DNA from: JAEVLT01 sp964484065
Lineage (GTDB): Bacteria > Bacillota > Bacilli > Bacillales > Cytobacillaceae
Length of the DNA: 64,000 nucleotides
NCBI GenBank assembly: GCA_964484065.1
Contig: CAZAEW010000005.1
Span: 35,383 to 99,382 of the forward strand
Direction of reading: 5' to 3'
Of this stretch, positions 34,524-43,883 are shown in pieces. Position 1 is the first letter of the stretch, and every line of letters starts with the position of its first letter. Below the pieces are notes generated by a model. The model worked only from the letters and a program-made list of their open reading frames with translations, made no database searches and was not told where the DNA came from. Position numbers and translations under genes: made by a program.

Positions 34524-36401
34524 ATGAATAAGAAGTGGATTCCGATCACTTCCGGTCTTGCTGCCGGGTTTATAGCGGCAACCATCGCTTGGGGAGGGCA
34601 ACTAATACAGCACCCGAAGGCGGAAACGGCCGCAAGCGGTGCAAAGACGACTGAAGCTGAAAAAGTCTACGTTCCGCTTGGACAAAAAGACGAATACTAT
34701 TTATTCGCATCAGGAGGGCACTCGGGACAATTATTTGTTTACGGTGTTCCATCGATGCGTGAAATCCGTACCGTTCCGGTGTTTGCTCCAGATCCTGCTA
34801 CCGGTTACGGTTTTGACTCGGAAACAAAAAAAATGCTTGGCGGCCTGCAGCTTGGTGACTTCCACCATCCGGCCATTTCCGAAACAAACGGCGAATATAA
34901 CGGAAAATACTTATTTGCGACGGACGTCGAAAACAGCCGTGCTGCTGTCGTTGACCTGAAAACCTTTACAACAAAAGACATCATTAAAGTGCCAAACACC
35001 AGCGGCCCGCACTGTGCAGCCTTCGTTACACAAAATACGGAATATTTGTTCCTGCCAACACGCTTTGCCGTTCCGATTGGCGGCGCATATGCACCGCTTG
35101 ACCAATACGGCCAAAAATACCGCGGCGTGATGAGCGCCTTAACGCTGGATGAGAAAAGCGAAAAGCTGAATATTGCTTATCAGGTTGCTCTTCCGCCATG
35201 GTCCTATGACCTATCTGATGCCGGAAAAAAAGAATCCGGCGACTGGGCGGTCATGACAACCTATAACACCGAGGAAGCTACTTCAACGCTTGAAATTAAC
35301 GCTTCAAAAGCCGACCGCGACTACATCGTTCTTTTCAACTGGAAAGAGCTTGCGCAAATGGTGAAGGACGGCAAATACGAAGAGGTAAACGGTCAAAAAA
35401 TGATTTTTCCGGAAAAAGAAAAAGGCGGAATCTATTTAGTTCCGACTGCCAAGTCACCGCACGGCGTTGACGTTACTCCTGACGGAAAATACTTTATTGC
35501 TTCCGGTAAATTAGCACCAGCAATGACTGTTTTCTCTTTTGAAAAGGCATTTGAAGCCATCAAGAACAAAGAGTTCTCCGGCGAAAGAAACGGAATTCCG
35601 GTTCTTCAATATAAGAAAGTCATGGTTCGTGAAGTAAACCCTGAAAATGCCCTTGGACCGCTTCATACCACTTTTGACGAAAAAGGAAATGCCTACACTT
35701 CGATGTTCATTTCTTCTGAAGTCGTGAAATGGGATTATAAGACAGGCAAAGTATTGGACCGCATCCCTGTTCAATATTCACCTGGACATGTTACGGCAGC
35801 CGAAGGCGACACGGTTTCACCGGATGGAAAATATTTAGTTTCTCTTAATAAGCTTGCAAAAGATAACTTCTTGTCTGTCGGGCCGTCACACCCTGAAACA
35901 ATGCAGTTAATTGATATCAGCGGCAATAAAATGAAGCTGCTTGATACCGTCCCGGCAAACCCGGAACCGCACTATGCGCAAATAATCAAAGCGGATAAGA
36001 TTCATCCAATCAATGTTTATCCGAAGGATTCCAATAACAAGGATGCCGTTTACAAGCAGGATGAAACAAGAATTGTCCGCAACGGTGACCGCGTAGATGT
36101 TTACGGTGTCGCATTGCGTTCAAGATTTATCTTTGACCATACGCAAAAACGCCCTGATGAGATCGATGTGAAACAAGGCGATCATGTTTATATTCACCTA
36201 ACCAACATCGACTTTGACGAGGACATTACGCACGGCTTTGCGATCAACGGCTACGATTTAAATATGGAAATGCAGCCTGGCCAAACCAATACAGTTGATT
36301 TCGTTGCCGATAAAGCCGGTACCTTCCCGCTTTACTGTACTAACTTCTGTTCGGCATTGCACCAGGAAATGACAGGCTATCTGCTTGTCCAGCCTAAATA
36401 A
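34524..36401 (+). CDS. nosZ: nitrous oxide reductase, clade II
   Basis: This multicopper enzyme of about 625 residues reduces N2O to N2 outside the membrane. The signal peptide is Sec type (no twin Arg), a hallmark of clade II. The seven-bladed propeller carries CuZ histidines in DFHHPA, GPHCAAFV, SPHGVDV, LHTTFD, PGHVTA and EPHYAQ; the C-terminal cupredoxin has the CuA motif CTNFCSALHQEM. ATG 34524 with AAGGCGG upstream is preferred to GTG 34512. Confidence 0.97.
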   Translation: MNKKWIPITSGLAAGFIAATIAWGGQLIQHPKAETAASGAKTTEAEKVYVPLGQKDEYYLFASGGHSGQLFVYGVPSMREIRTVPVFAPDPATGYGFDSETKKMLGGLQLGDFHHPAISETNGEYNGKYLFATDVENSRAAVVDLKTFTTKDIIKVPNTSGPHCAAFVTQNTEYLFLPTRFAVPIGGAYAPLDQYGQKYRGVMSALTLDEKSEKLNIAYQVALPPWSYDLSDAGKKESGDWAVMTTYNTEEATSTLEINASKADRDYIVLFNWKELAQMVKDGKYEEVNGQKMIFPEKEKGGIYLVPTAKSPHGVDVTPDGKYFIASGKLAPAMTVFSFEKAFEAIKNKEFSGERNGIPVLQYKKVMVREVNPENALGPLHTTFDEKGNAYTSMFISSEVVKWDYKTGKVLDRIPVQYSPGHVTAAEGDTVSPDGKYLVSLNKLAKDNFLSVGPSHPETMQLIDISGNKMKLLDTVPANPEPHYAQIIKADKIHPINVYPKDSNNKDAVYKQDETRIVRNGDRVDVYGVALRSRFIFDHTQKRPDEIDVKQGDHVYIHLTNIDFDEDITHGFAINGYDLNMEMQPGQTNTVDFVADKAGTFPLYCTNFCSALHQEMTGYLLVQPK

Positions 36402-36459
36402 GAATGAAAAAGCGCTCATTTTAGGGCGATTAAACAAATGATTTATCTTAACCGAGGCT

Positions 36460-36491
36460 GGGGTATCAATGCGTTTGTGTTGATACCCTCC
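36460..36491 (+). other. hairpin downstream of nosZ
   Basis: GGGTATCAA and TTGATACCC form a 9-bp perfect stem without a T run. It may stabilise the nosCZ transcript and give NosZ higher expression than the downstream assembly genes. Confidence 0.5.
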
Positions 36492-36562
36492 TCTATTAAT
36501 AAAGGCTATTTACGTAAAGATTGTTGTTTTTCACATCATTAATTTTTAAGTATTCAACATAT

Positions 36563-36775
36563 GATGGCTCTTGATTCGGACAGGAAACCGGTTATCTTCA
36601 TCAAAGCAGTCCGAAGAAAAAAATCATTATTTGGGCAAAACGAGTGGGATCCGAGCTGAAGTGTCCATAAAAATGATTTTTCGGACAAAATCGATTGGAT
36701 GCCGTTGCTGAAGCGTCCATAATAACGTTTTTTCGGACAGGAATTCAACTTTTCCATCAATGCAGTCCAAATAGA
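36563..36775. repeat. degenerate repeat array, period about 52 bp, between nosZ and nosB
   Basis: The motif TTCGGACA recurs near 36575, 36630, 36680 and 36732, and GTCC motifs near 36609, 36663, 36715 and 36765, with steps of 50-55 bases. Within a unit GTCC and GGAC arms flank A- and T-rich tracts that can pair. Confidence 0.7.
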
Positions 36776-36838
36776 CCCTTCATGAGCAACAAGGTATACG
36801 AAAAGAGCCTTAATAAATGAAAAAGAAGGATGGTTATC

Positions 36839-37402
36839 ATGCATGGCAAAAAGTTTTCGCTTGTCTCTTCCCTGCTGTTGATTGGTTCCGCGTTATTAGT
36901 AGTTGCTTCCCTGTTTGTTCCGTGGTGGAAGCTGTTATTATACGCACCGCAGTATCCGGAAGGGCTCGATATCATTGTTTTTCCAAATAAACTCGAAGGA
37001 AAACTGGATATTATCAATAACCTGAACCACTATATCGGCATGTCTAATTTTGATGAAAAAAGCTTCCCTGAACTAGGCTACTTAAGCTATTTAATCGGCG
37101 GACTTGCAGCCTTAACGTTTATTGTTGCCTTATTACGGAAAAAACTATTTTTATATGTGCTGATTGCGGTGTTCTTTATCGGCGGAGCGCTAGGGGTCTG
37201 GGATCTTTACCATTGGCTTCATACCTTCGGAACGAACTTAAGCCCGGAAGCACCGATTAAAATCAAACCATTTGTACCGCCCGTTGTCGGCAAAAACCAT
37301 TTTGCCAACTTTACCACTTACAGCTACTTGGGAACCGGGGCCTATTTGATTGTTGTTTCCTTTATCCTGACACTCATTCCGTTATGGAAGGATCGAAAAT
37401 AA
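36839..37402 (+). CDS. nosB: NosB-type membrane protein of the nos operon
   Basis: This membrane protein of about 187 residues has four predicted helices (LVSSLLLIGSALLVVASLFV, LSYLIGGLAALTFIVALL, LFLYVLIAVFFIGGALGVW, GTGAYLIVVSFILTLIPLW) with an extracytoplasmic loop after the first (WWKLLLYAPQYPEGLDIIVFPNKLEG). NosB proteins sit between nosZ and nosD in clade II clusters; their role is not established. ATG 36839 is favoured over 36830 by spacing from AAGAAGGA. Confidence 0.82.
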   Translation: MHGKKFSLVSSLLLIGSALLVVASLFVPWWKLLLYAPQYPEGLDIIVFPNKLEGKLDIINNLNHYIGMSNFDEKSFPELGYLSYLIGGLAALTFIVALLRKKLFLYVLIAVFFIGGALGVWDLYHWLHTFGTNLSPEAPIKIKPFVPPVVGKNHFANFTTYSYLGTGAYLIVVSFILTLIPLWKDRK

Positions 37403-38745
37403 TGAAAAAAGTTACGCTCTTTCTCTTGGTCTTTTCTCTATTTTTCCTCATGAAGACGGAGAAAAATATGGCAGCCGAAAATTTGCAATCAATCGTCGAC
37501 TCCATGAAAGAGGGGGCGGTTGTGAAACTTGGAAATAAAACATACGAAGGGAACGCCGTTATTAAGAAGAGCATAACGATTATTGGTTCCAGTCATACCG
37601 TGATTAAAGGAGACGGTACCGGAAATGTGATTTCCATCAAGGCGCCGCATGTCAAATTGAGTCATTTAACCGTGACCCACTCAAGTATGAGCCGCGACTC
37701 CCAGGAGGAATATGCTGCTATCAAAATATACACCAATAGCAACACCATTGATCACATTCACATCCGTGACTCCTTTCACGGTATTTATATAAGCCAGGGC
37801 CGGCATAATACCATCCGCGATAACAATATCAAAGGAATGGGCCGGGGCGAAATCGCCGGCCAGGGAAACGGCCTGCAGATTTACTACGCAAATGATAATC
37901 TTCTTACCAATAATAAAATCGAAGGAACCCGCGATGGGATGTTCTTTGATTATGCGAACAACAACCGAATCTATCAAAACCAGATCAGCAATACACGATA
38001 CGGCTTGCATTATATGTATTCCGATGACAACGTGTTTATAAACAACATATTCACAATGAATACAGGCGGCGCAGCCATTATGAATTCCAATCATCTTAGA
38101 TTGACAAACAACCAATTTATTTTTAACTATGGAAATCAATCGTTTGGCCTCCTGCTTTTGCAGGCCAACGATAACATAATCAAAAACAATACATTTTACC
38201 TGAACCAGCGGGGAATTTACCTTGACCAGGCGACAAGGAACTTGTTCCGCAGCAACAAAATCATCCAGAACCAAATTGGCATTGAACTGTGGGCCAGTTC
38301 GAATGAGCAAACCTTTACCTTAAACCACATAACGGACAATACGCTTCCGGCTGTTGCAGTCGCAGGACAAGGCGAAGGCAACTCCTGGAGCAGGAACGGA
38401 AAAGGCAACGACTGGGGCAGCGCCTTTCCGCTGACAGATTTGAATCAGGATGGGATTGGCGACTTTCCGGTAACATACCATTCTTCACTGCAAAAGCTGC
38501 TTAAGGACCAGGAATTGACGACGTTTTTCTTAAAAAGCCCGGCAATTGGCATCTATGAAAAAATGAACGCTTTGCTTTCAAATGACGAAATCATGTTCAA
38601 AGATTCTCATCCATTGGTAATCAAAACAAATCAACACATCACTGCGGTAATGCTCACGATGCTCGTTATTCTGGCCGTGCTGATTTTATTAAAAGGGAGA
38701 CAGCGACTATGCATTACATTTGGAAAGAATGGAAGGAAAATATAA
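37402..38745 (+). CDS. nosD: NosD copper-site maturation protein
   Basis: This protein of about 447 residues has a signal peptide, a right-handed beta-helix of CASH/NosD repeats (NTIRDNNIKGMG, NDNLLTNNKIEGTRDGMF, NNRIYQNQISNTRYGLHYMYSDDNVFINN and more) and a C-terminal membrane helix (AVMLTMLVILAVLILLKG). NosD works with NosF and NosY in CuZ maturation, probably in sulfur or copper delivery. Its ATG overlaps the nosB stop (TAATG). The C-terminal anchor is a Gram-positive trait. Confidence 0.93.
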   Translation: MKKVTLFLLVFSLFFLMKTEKNMAAENLQSIVDSMKEGAVVKLGNKTYEGNAVIKKSITIIGSSHTVIKGDGTGNVISIKAPHVKLSHLTVTHSSMSRDSQEEYAAIKIYTNSNTIDHIHIRDSFHGIYISQGRHNTIRDNNIKGMGRGEIAGQGNGLQIYYANDNLLTNNKIEGTRDGMFFDYANNNRIYQNQISNTRYGLHYMYSDDNVFINNIFTMNTGGAAIMNSNHLRLTNNQFIFNYGNQSFGLLLLQANDNIIKNNTFYLNQRGIYLDQATRNLFRSNKIIQNQIGIELWASSNEQTFTLNHITDNTLPAVAVAGQGEGNSWSRNGKGNDWGSAFPLTDLNQDGIGDFPVTYHSSLQKLLKDQELTTFFLKSPAIGIYEKMNALLSNDEIMFKDSHPLVIKTNQHITAVMLTMLVILAVLILLKGRQRLCITFGKNGRKI

Positions 38746-39506
38746 GAGGAAAAGGATTATGGCTCGCTTTAAGCATCATAGTTGTCATTTCCGTAAGCAT
38801 CCTGTTCCGTTCCTCTGTTCTTTCATTTGATAAAGGCTTTTATGTTCTGTTGATCAATTTGTTTGATACGATCATTTACTTTATTCCGATTCTCAGCTTA
38901 TTTATCGGCGCCTTTTCAATTTTCCAGGAAAAAGAACAAAAAACGCTGATCATGCTGCTGACGAAACGGGACCATTACCCGAGCTTTTTATGGAAAAAAA
39001 GCCTCGGACTTTATGCGGTTGTTCTTTTCCCGCTTATTGCCTGGTTTTTTCTTTATTTATTCATCCTTAAATTCACTGTTCCGATTGATATCGGAAGCTA
39101 CATGATTTTTGTGGCCGCAGTGCTGGCGCTGGCGCTTGTTTTTTTGCAAATGGGGGCGGCCATCGGCAGCTTCAGCCGTTCGCGGATGCAGATTGTCGGA
39201 AGCGCGATTTTCATTTGGTTTTACTTCTTTTTCCTGCATGATTTTATTTTGTTATCCTACCTGCCAAATGTAACCGAAGACAATGTTGTTTGGTTTTCAG
39301 CCGCTTATTTTCTAAATCCGCTTGAAGCGGTCCGAATGTTTTTAGAAACCGGAATGGGTGTTTATTCATTCGGACATATGTCGAGTCTCTTACAGGCTTT
39401 TATGTGGACAAAGCCTGCCTATTTCTTCATCGGCAACCTGATCCTCTGGCTCGCCGTTTCATTTGCGGTGTCCATTCTCTTTAACCGGAAGGAGGGCAAC
39501 GAATGA
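38709..39506 (+). CDS. nosY: NosY ABC transporter permease
   Basis: This 265-residue permease has six predicted helices and forms the membrane part of the NosFY transporter that feeds NosD. It starts 37 bases inside the end of nosD with GGGAGA upstream, and its own end overlaps nosF by 4 bases. The loop FQEKEQKTLIMLLTKR is a typical ABC-2 coupling segment. Confidence 0.92.
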   Translation: MHYIWKEWKENIRGKGLWLALSIIVVISVSILFRSSVLSFDKGFYVLLINLFDTIIYFIPILSLFIGAFSIFQEKEQKTLIMLLTKRDHYPSFLWKKSLGLYAVVLFPLIAWFFLYLFILKFTVPIDIGSYMIFVAAVLALALVFLQMGAAIGSFSRSRMQIVGSAIFIWFYFFFLHDFILLSYLPNVTEDNVVWFSAAYFLNPLEAVRMFLETGMGVYSFGHMSSLLQAFMWTKPAYFFIGNLILWLAVSFAVSILFNRKEGNE

Positions 39507-40171
39507 TCTCTGTCAAAAATCTGCATCAATCCTACGGAAAAAAGACCGTTTTGGATCATGTCAGCCTCGACATCCAGCCCCGGGAGGTTTGTGCTCTGGT
39601 TGGCCGCAACGGTGCCGGAAAGTCGACATTCATCAATAGTCTGCTCGGGCTCCTGCCCATTCATGAAGGAACCATCACGATTAATGGCATTCCTGTCACG
39701 AAGAAAAGCCGGGAATGGAAAAAGGCGATTGCCTACCTGCCGGAAAAATTCATGCTTTACCCAGCGTTAACCGGCCTCGAGAATATGACATTTTTTGCGG
39801 AAGCGATTGAAAAACAGGCCAATCAGGAGCGGATCGAGTCCGTGCTGAAATCGGTGCGCTTGTGGGAGGACCGTAACGAGCAAATCAAAAAATATTCAAA
39901 AGGGATGCTGCAGCGTTTGGGCCTCGCGGTCACCTTATATCAGGATGCAAGCATTTTAATCCTCGATGAACCGACGAGCGGCATTGATCCGGTTGGAAGA
40001 AAAGAAATACTGGAGGTGCTCAAGTCACTTCACGATAAGACCATCCTCCTCTCTTCCCACCATTTGGATGAAATCAGGCAGGTCTGCACGCATGTTGCCT
40101 ATTTGGAAAATAATAAACTGACGAAGTATACCGTAGATGATTTTTTACAAAATATAGGAGGAATGGGATGA
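39503..40171 (+). CDS. nosF: NosF ABC transporter ATPase
   Basis: This 222-residue ATPase has Walker A GRNGAGKST, the signature YSKGMLQRLG, Walker B ILILDEPTSGID and the switch His in LLSSHHLDE. It powers NosY. Coupled by ATGA overlaps on both sides. Confidence 0.95.
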   Translation: MISVKNLHQSYGKKTVLDHVSLDIQPREVCALVGRNGAGKSTFINSLLGLLPIHEGTITINGIPVTKKSREWKKAIAYLPEKFMLYPALTGLENMTFFAEAIEKQANQERIESVLKSVRLWEDRNEQIKKYSKGMLQRLGLAVTLYQDASILILDEPTSGIDPVGRKEILEVLKSLHDKTILLSSHHLDEIRQVCTHVAYLENNKLTKYTVDDFLQNIGGMG

Positions 40172-41073
40172 TGAAAAAAGCTATCGTTCTCGCTGTCATC
40201 CTGATGATGGCTCTTCTCGCCGGCTGCGGCGCAAAGTCCGATTATAAGGTTGCTTTTACAAAGCAGCTATATTTCTTAAAGGACCATGCCGCTCCGTTTG
40301 AAGTCAAAGTGACGGAAAAGGGCAAAGCGGCAAAAGGCCTGCATATTACTGCCGAGTTTTCAATGGCCAATATGGATCATGGCACGGAGGCTGTCAAGCT
40401 CACGGAAGGTACGAGTGGAAAATACTCCGGAAAAGCGGCTCTGCCGATGGACGGAAAATATGAAATTACGTTTACCATCGAAAAAGGCGGGCAAAAGGCA
40501 GAGAAAACGGTTCAATATACCGTCAAAAAAGCAGAGGGAGTTGCCTCGATTAACGGGCAGTGGATTAAAGAGGAAGATTTGCAGTTTTACAAGCTGGTGA
40601 ATCAGCTGCAGCTTGCCATTAACCGGGACAATGCGAAAAAGATATACAGCGCAAGTGAGCTTAAAGAGCAATTATCCTATCTTGATTCTCAGGAAAAGGA
40701 CGCAAACGATCGGAATCAGCTATTAACGCAAGTTATCCGCATCCGCGCCATGGCTCTTCTCGGGGAAGAAAAGGGCCACCAGGCAACTGAGGCAGCCATC
40801 CAAGATGCGATTGCCAGGGACCACAATCAGTACAGCCAATACCCTTCTGCGCAAAAATTAATTTCAGCGTTCGGCAAGGATCAATTTCATTCTTTGGAAA
40901 TGAAAGAGTACAAGTATATTGTTCTCTCTAAGCAAGTGGAAGCGGATGTACGCCAGCAGACCATCAAAGACAACCCAAATGTCAACCAGCAGGAAATAAA
41001 CTTCCAGACCCAGCAAAACTACGAAGATCTTCTCGTCTCGCAAATGAACTCTGTAAAAGTGATTATCTTATAA
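40168..41073 (+). CDS. lipoprotein with YtkA-like and SurA-N-like regions, last gene of the nos operon
   Basis: This is a 301-residue lipoprotein (lipobox LLAGC, Cys20). Residues about 25-125 are a YtkA-like beta-sandwich, with M66-A-N-M69-D-H71, a plausible copper site. Residues about 128-301 are helical and resemble SurA-type foldase N-terminal domains (INGQWIKEEDLQFYKL, AAIQDAIARDHNQY). It overlaps nosF by 4 bases, so it belongs to the operon. It takes the place where nosL is usual. Role in copper delivery or NosZ folding is inferred. Confidence 0.75.
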   Translation: MMKKAIVLAVILMMALLAGCGAKSDYKVAFTKQLYFLKDHAAPFEVKVTEKGKAAKGLHITAEFSMANMDHGTEAVKLTEGTSGKYSGKAALPMDGKYEITFTIEKGGQKAEKTVQYTVKKAEGVASINGQWIKEEDLQFYKLVNQLQLAINRDNAKKIYSASELKEQLSYLDSQEKDANDRNQLLTQVIRIRAMALLGEEKGHQATEAAIQDAIARDHNQYSQYPSAQKLISAFGKDQFHSLEMKEYKYIVLSKQVEADVRQQTIKDNPNVNQQEINFQTQQNYEDLLVSQMNSVKVIIL

Positions 41074-41078
41074 ATCCC

Positions 41079-41109
41079 AACAGGCCCACAAACGGGCCTG
41101 TTTTTTTCA
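41079..41109 (+). terminator. nos operon terminator
   Basis: AACAGGCCC and GGGCCTGTT pair around ACAAAC, followed by six T. Confidence 0.9.
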
Positions 41110-41119
41110 AAAAATCCAT

Positions 41120-41147
41120 TTGAATTATACTTTGTATCGTTTATAAT
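41120..41147 (+). promoter_or_regulatory. sigma-A promoter of the ABC-tetR operon
   Basis: TTGAAT (41120-41125) and TATAAT (41142-41147) are 16 bases apart, immediately upstream of a palindromic operator. Confidence 0.7.
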
Positions 41148-41149
41148 GT

Positions 41150-41169
41150 AAGTGAGTAATCACTCACTT
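41150..41169 (+). promoter_or_regulatory. TetR-type operator
   Basis: AAGTGAGTAATCACTCACTT has 8-bp arms AAGTGAGT / ACTCACTT and covers the expected transcription start, so a bound repressor would block initiation. The TetR gene is third in the same operon. Confidence 0.7.
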
Positions 41170-41212
41170 TTAAATTTAGAAATGTATCTCTTTGTACTTA
41201 TTTTACAGTCTG

Positions 41213-41335
41213 GCTCCAGCGCCTAGCCCCTCGAGTCAAATAACCCCGACCGTATGAAGTCAAAAAACGACTTCATACGGTCGAGAACATTTGCTTGTCG
41301 GGGCTGATCAAGGCGCTTGCGCTTTTCAATTAAGG
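41213..41335. repeat. dispersed palindromic element in the ABC operon leader
   Basis: The outer segments CAGCGCCTAGCCCC and GGGGCTGATCAAGGCGCTTG frame an inner hairpin with arms CGACCGTATGAAGTC and GACTTCATACGGTCG (15 bp). A related element in inverse orientation lies at 45984-46081. Elements of this layout are common between Bacillus genes. Confidence 0.75.
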
Positions 41336-41345
41336 AGGCATGAAG

Positions 41346-42068
41346 GTGACGGCATCTATTGTTGTGAATCAGGTTTACAAAAGCTTTGGAAAAAAAGAAG
41401 TGCTGCATCATATCGATTTAATGGTTGAACCGGGACAAATATACGGATTGATTGGGCCATCCGGATCCGGAAAAACAACATTAGTCAAACTGATTGTCGG
41501 AATGGACCGTCCGACAAAAGGGGACATCCAGGTACTGGGCACAGCCATTCCAAATTTACAGATACTCCAGAACATTGGCTACATGGCTCAAGCCGATGCC
41601 TTATATTCGGATTTAACGGGCGAGGAAAATCTAGCCTTCTTTGCATCACTGTTTAAATTAAAAAAAGCAGAGCAAAAAAAGCGGATTGCCTATGCTGCTG
41701 ACTTGGTCAATCTTACAGCTGATTTAAAGAAAAAGGTTGAGGCATATTCAGGCGGCATGAAGCGGCGTTTATCGCTGGCCATTGCCTTAATTCAAGACCC
41801 TCAGGTGCTTGTTTTGGATGAACCCACGGTCGGAATTGATCCTGAACTCCGCCTCTCGATTTGGAAAGAGTTATATCGGCTAAAAGAGGAAGGAAAAACG
41901 ATTCTCGTTACGACGCATGTCATGGATGAAGCTGCCAAATGCGACTGTCTCGGGATGATCCGTGATGGGAAGCTGATTACTAGCGGATCACCTGTAGAGC
42001 TGATGGAACGCTATGGTATCAATAATTTAGAAGATGTATTTTTAAAAGCCGGGAGGGACAGCCAATGA
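41346..42068 (+). CDS. ABC exporter ATPase
   Basis: This 240-residue ABC-2 type ATPase has Walker A GPSGSGKTT, signature YSGGMKRRLS, Walker B VLVLDEPTVGID and a switch His in TTHVMDEA. The GTG at 41346 is preferred since AAGGAGG lies 7 bases upstream; ATG 41340 touches the site. With the next gene it forms a drug or lipid exporter under TetR control; the substrate is unknown. Confidence 0.9.
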   Translation: MTASIVVNQVYKSFGKKEVLHHIDLMVEPGQIYGLIGPSGSGKTTLVKLIVGMDRPTKGDIQVLGTAIPNLQILQNIGYMAQADALYSDLTGEENLAFFASLFKLKKAEQKKRIAYAADLVNLTADLKKKVEAYSGGMKRRLSLAIALIQDPQVLVLDEPTVGIDPELRLSIWKELYRLKEEGKTILVTTHVMDEAAKCDCLGMIRDGKLITSGSPVELMERYGINNLEDVFLKAGRDSQ

Positions 42069-43174
42069 GAACCTTTGCCTTAGTCAAACGGATTTTCCGG
42101 CAGATGCTTAGGGACAAACGCACCTTGGCCCTGATGATGGTAGCGCCATTAGTGATTATGACACTAATGCATTTCTTATTTACCGGCGATACACCCAATC
42201 CAAAGCTCGGTGTCGCTAATGGCACTGATGAGCTTGTGAAACAATTGAAAAAGAAAGATATTAATGTGAAGGTGTATGACAATGCCGATAATAGTAAAAA
42301 AACAATTGTTAACGATAAATTGGATGGATTTTTGCAGGTTGATGGCTCTGATTATAACCTGACCCTCGAGAATTCCGATCCGACTGCTGCAAAAGGACTG
42401 CAAATGAAAGTTCAGCAAGTAATTGCGGGAGCGGCATCTAAAAAACAGGCTGCCAATTTGGCATCGTTTATGAAGACCCTTCAAATAAAACTGCAGGGCG
42501 GGCCGCCTCTTAAACTTGAGACCGTTACAGCCCCGCAAATAAAAACAGGTTATGTGTACGGCGATAAGGATACGAGCTTTTTTGACGTGCTTGGTCCAAT
42601 CCTTGTTGGCTTTTTCGTCTTTTTCTTTGTCTTTCTTATTTCCGGAATTGCCCTCTTACGTGAGCGGACAACGGGGACACTTGACCGGTTAATGGCTACG
42701 CCGATCCGCCGCCATAATATTGTTTTCGGCTATTTAAGCGGCTACGGTTTGTTTGCCGTCATTCAAACAATCATTGTTGTCTTTTATGCCGTAAAGGTAC
42801 TGGACATTATGCTTGCGGGATCGGTTTGGTTTGTCGTCTTAATTAATTTGATGCTTGCTCTTGTTGCCTTGTCCCTGGGGATTTTATTGTCGGCATTTGC
42901 CAATTCCGAATTCCAAATGATGCAGTTTATCCCGATCGTCGTGATTCCGCAGGTCTTTTTTGCCGGAATTCTGCCGGTAAGCGGAATGGCCGGATGGCTT
43001 CAGGTTATTGCCAAATGTATGCCGATGTACTACGGCGGTGATGCCCTGCGCGCTGTGATGTATAAAGGCCTGGGCTGGAGTGATATTCAAAACGACCTTC
43101 TCGTGCTCTTTGGATTCGCGGTTGTGTTTATTATTTTAAATGTGTTTGCGTTGAAAAAATATCGCAAAATATAA
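42065..43174 (+). CDS. ABC-2 type exporter permease
   Basis: This 369-residue permease has an N-terminal helix, a large external domain (about 45-170) and five C-terminal helices (FFDVLGPILVGFFVFFFVFLISG, then GILPVSGMAGWLQVIAK). The RERTTGTLDRLMATPI motif is the coupling helix typical of drug/linearmycin-type exporters. It overlaps the ATPase gene by 4 bases. Confidence 0.9.
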   Translation: MRTFALVKRIFRQMLRDKRTLALMMVAPLVIMTLMHFLFTGDTPNPKLGVANGTDELVKQLKKKDINVKVYDNADNSKKTIVNDKLDGFLQVDGSDYNLTLENSDPTAAKGLQMKVQQVIAGAASKKQAANLASFMKTLQIKLQGGPPLKLETVTAPQIKTGYVYGDKDTSFFDVLGPILVGFFVFFFVFLISGIALLRERTTGTLDRLMATPIRRHNIVFGYLSGYGLFAVIQTIIVVFYAVKVLDIMLAGSVWFVVLINLMLALVALSLGILLSAFANSEFQMMQFIPIVVIPQVFFAGILPVSGMAGWLQVIAKCMPMYYGGDALRAVMYKGLGWSDIQNDLLVLFGFAVVFIILNVFALKKYRKI

Positions 43175-43199
43175 TGATTGATTCTGTTAAAGGTGTTGA

Positions 43200-43877
43200 G
43201 TGCCGTTGGCTGCCAAAAATTTGATTGAATTAGCGTTAGCTCAAGCAAAAAACAATGAAAAGATGACGGAAAAGCAGCAAAAAATCGTCGAGGCGGCGAT
43301 TCAAATGTTTGCTGAAAAAGGATATGCTTCGACTTCAACCAATGAGATTGCCAAAGCGGCCGGTGTTGCCGAGGGAACGATTTTCCGCCATTATGGCTCT
43401 AAGGAGAATTTGCTGCTTTCTGTTATTGTCCCCTTTTTGCTGAATTCTGTACCAACCATTGCCGATGATTTTATCAAAGAAGTTCTTTCAAAGCCTTTTC
43501 AAAGCTTTGAAAGCTTTTTAACCGCATTAATCAAAGACCGTTTGGAGTTTGTCAGCGAGAACAAAGAAATTTTTAAAATACTGGTGGCGGAGCTGCTGCA
43601 CCGCGATGATTTGCGCGAGCAGCTGATTTCCTTTTTCGGGCAGTCTCCGTATCAACATGTTTCGGCGGTTTTTGATACCTTCAAGGAGCGCGGAGAGTTG
43701 ATTGATCTTCCAAATCCGACCCTGTTCCGGACGATGTTTACCCAGGTTTTCGGTTATTTTATGGTGCGATTTGCCTTACAGCCTGATTGGGATTGGGATG
43801 ACGAGCTTGAAGTGGAGCATTTGGTGCGGGTTATCTTAAAAGGGATCGGAAATAGCGTTGATTTTTGCAAAGAATAA
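43200..43877 (+). CDS. TetR family transcriptional regulator
   Basis: This 225-residue regulator has an N-terminal helix-turn-helix (IVEAAIQMFAEKGYASTSTNEIAKAAGVAEGTIFRHYGSKENLL, about 30-75) and a ligand-binding C-terminal domain. The GTG start at 43200 follows AAAGGTG. As the last gene of the ABC operon it probably represses its own operon through the palindrome at 41150-41169. Confidence 0.9.
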   Translation: MPLAAKNLIELALAQAKNNEKMTEKQQKIVEAAIQMFAEKGYASTSTNEIAKAAGVAEGTIFRHYGSKENLLLSVIVPFLLNSVPTIADDFIKEVLSKPFQSFESFLTALIKDRLEFVSENKEIFKILVAELLHRDDLREQLISFFGQSPYQHVSAVFDTFKERGELIDLPNPTLFRTMFTQVFGYFMVRFALQPDWDWDDELEVEHLVRVILKGIGNSVDFCKE

Positions 43878-43883
43878 AGGAAA

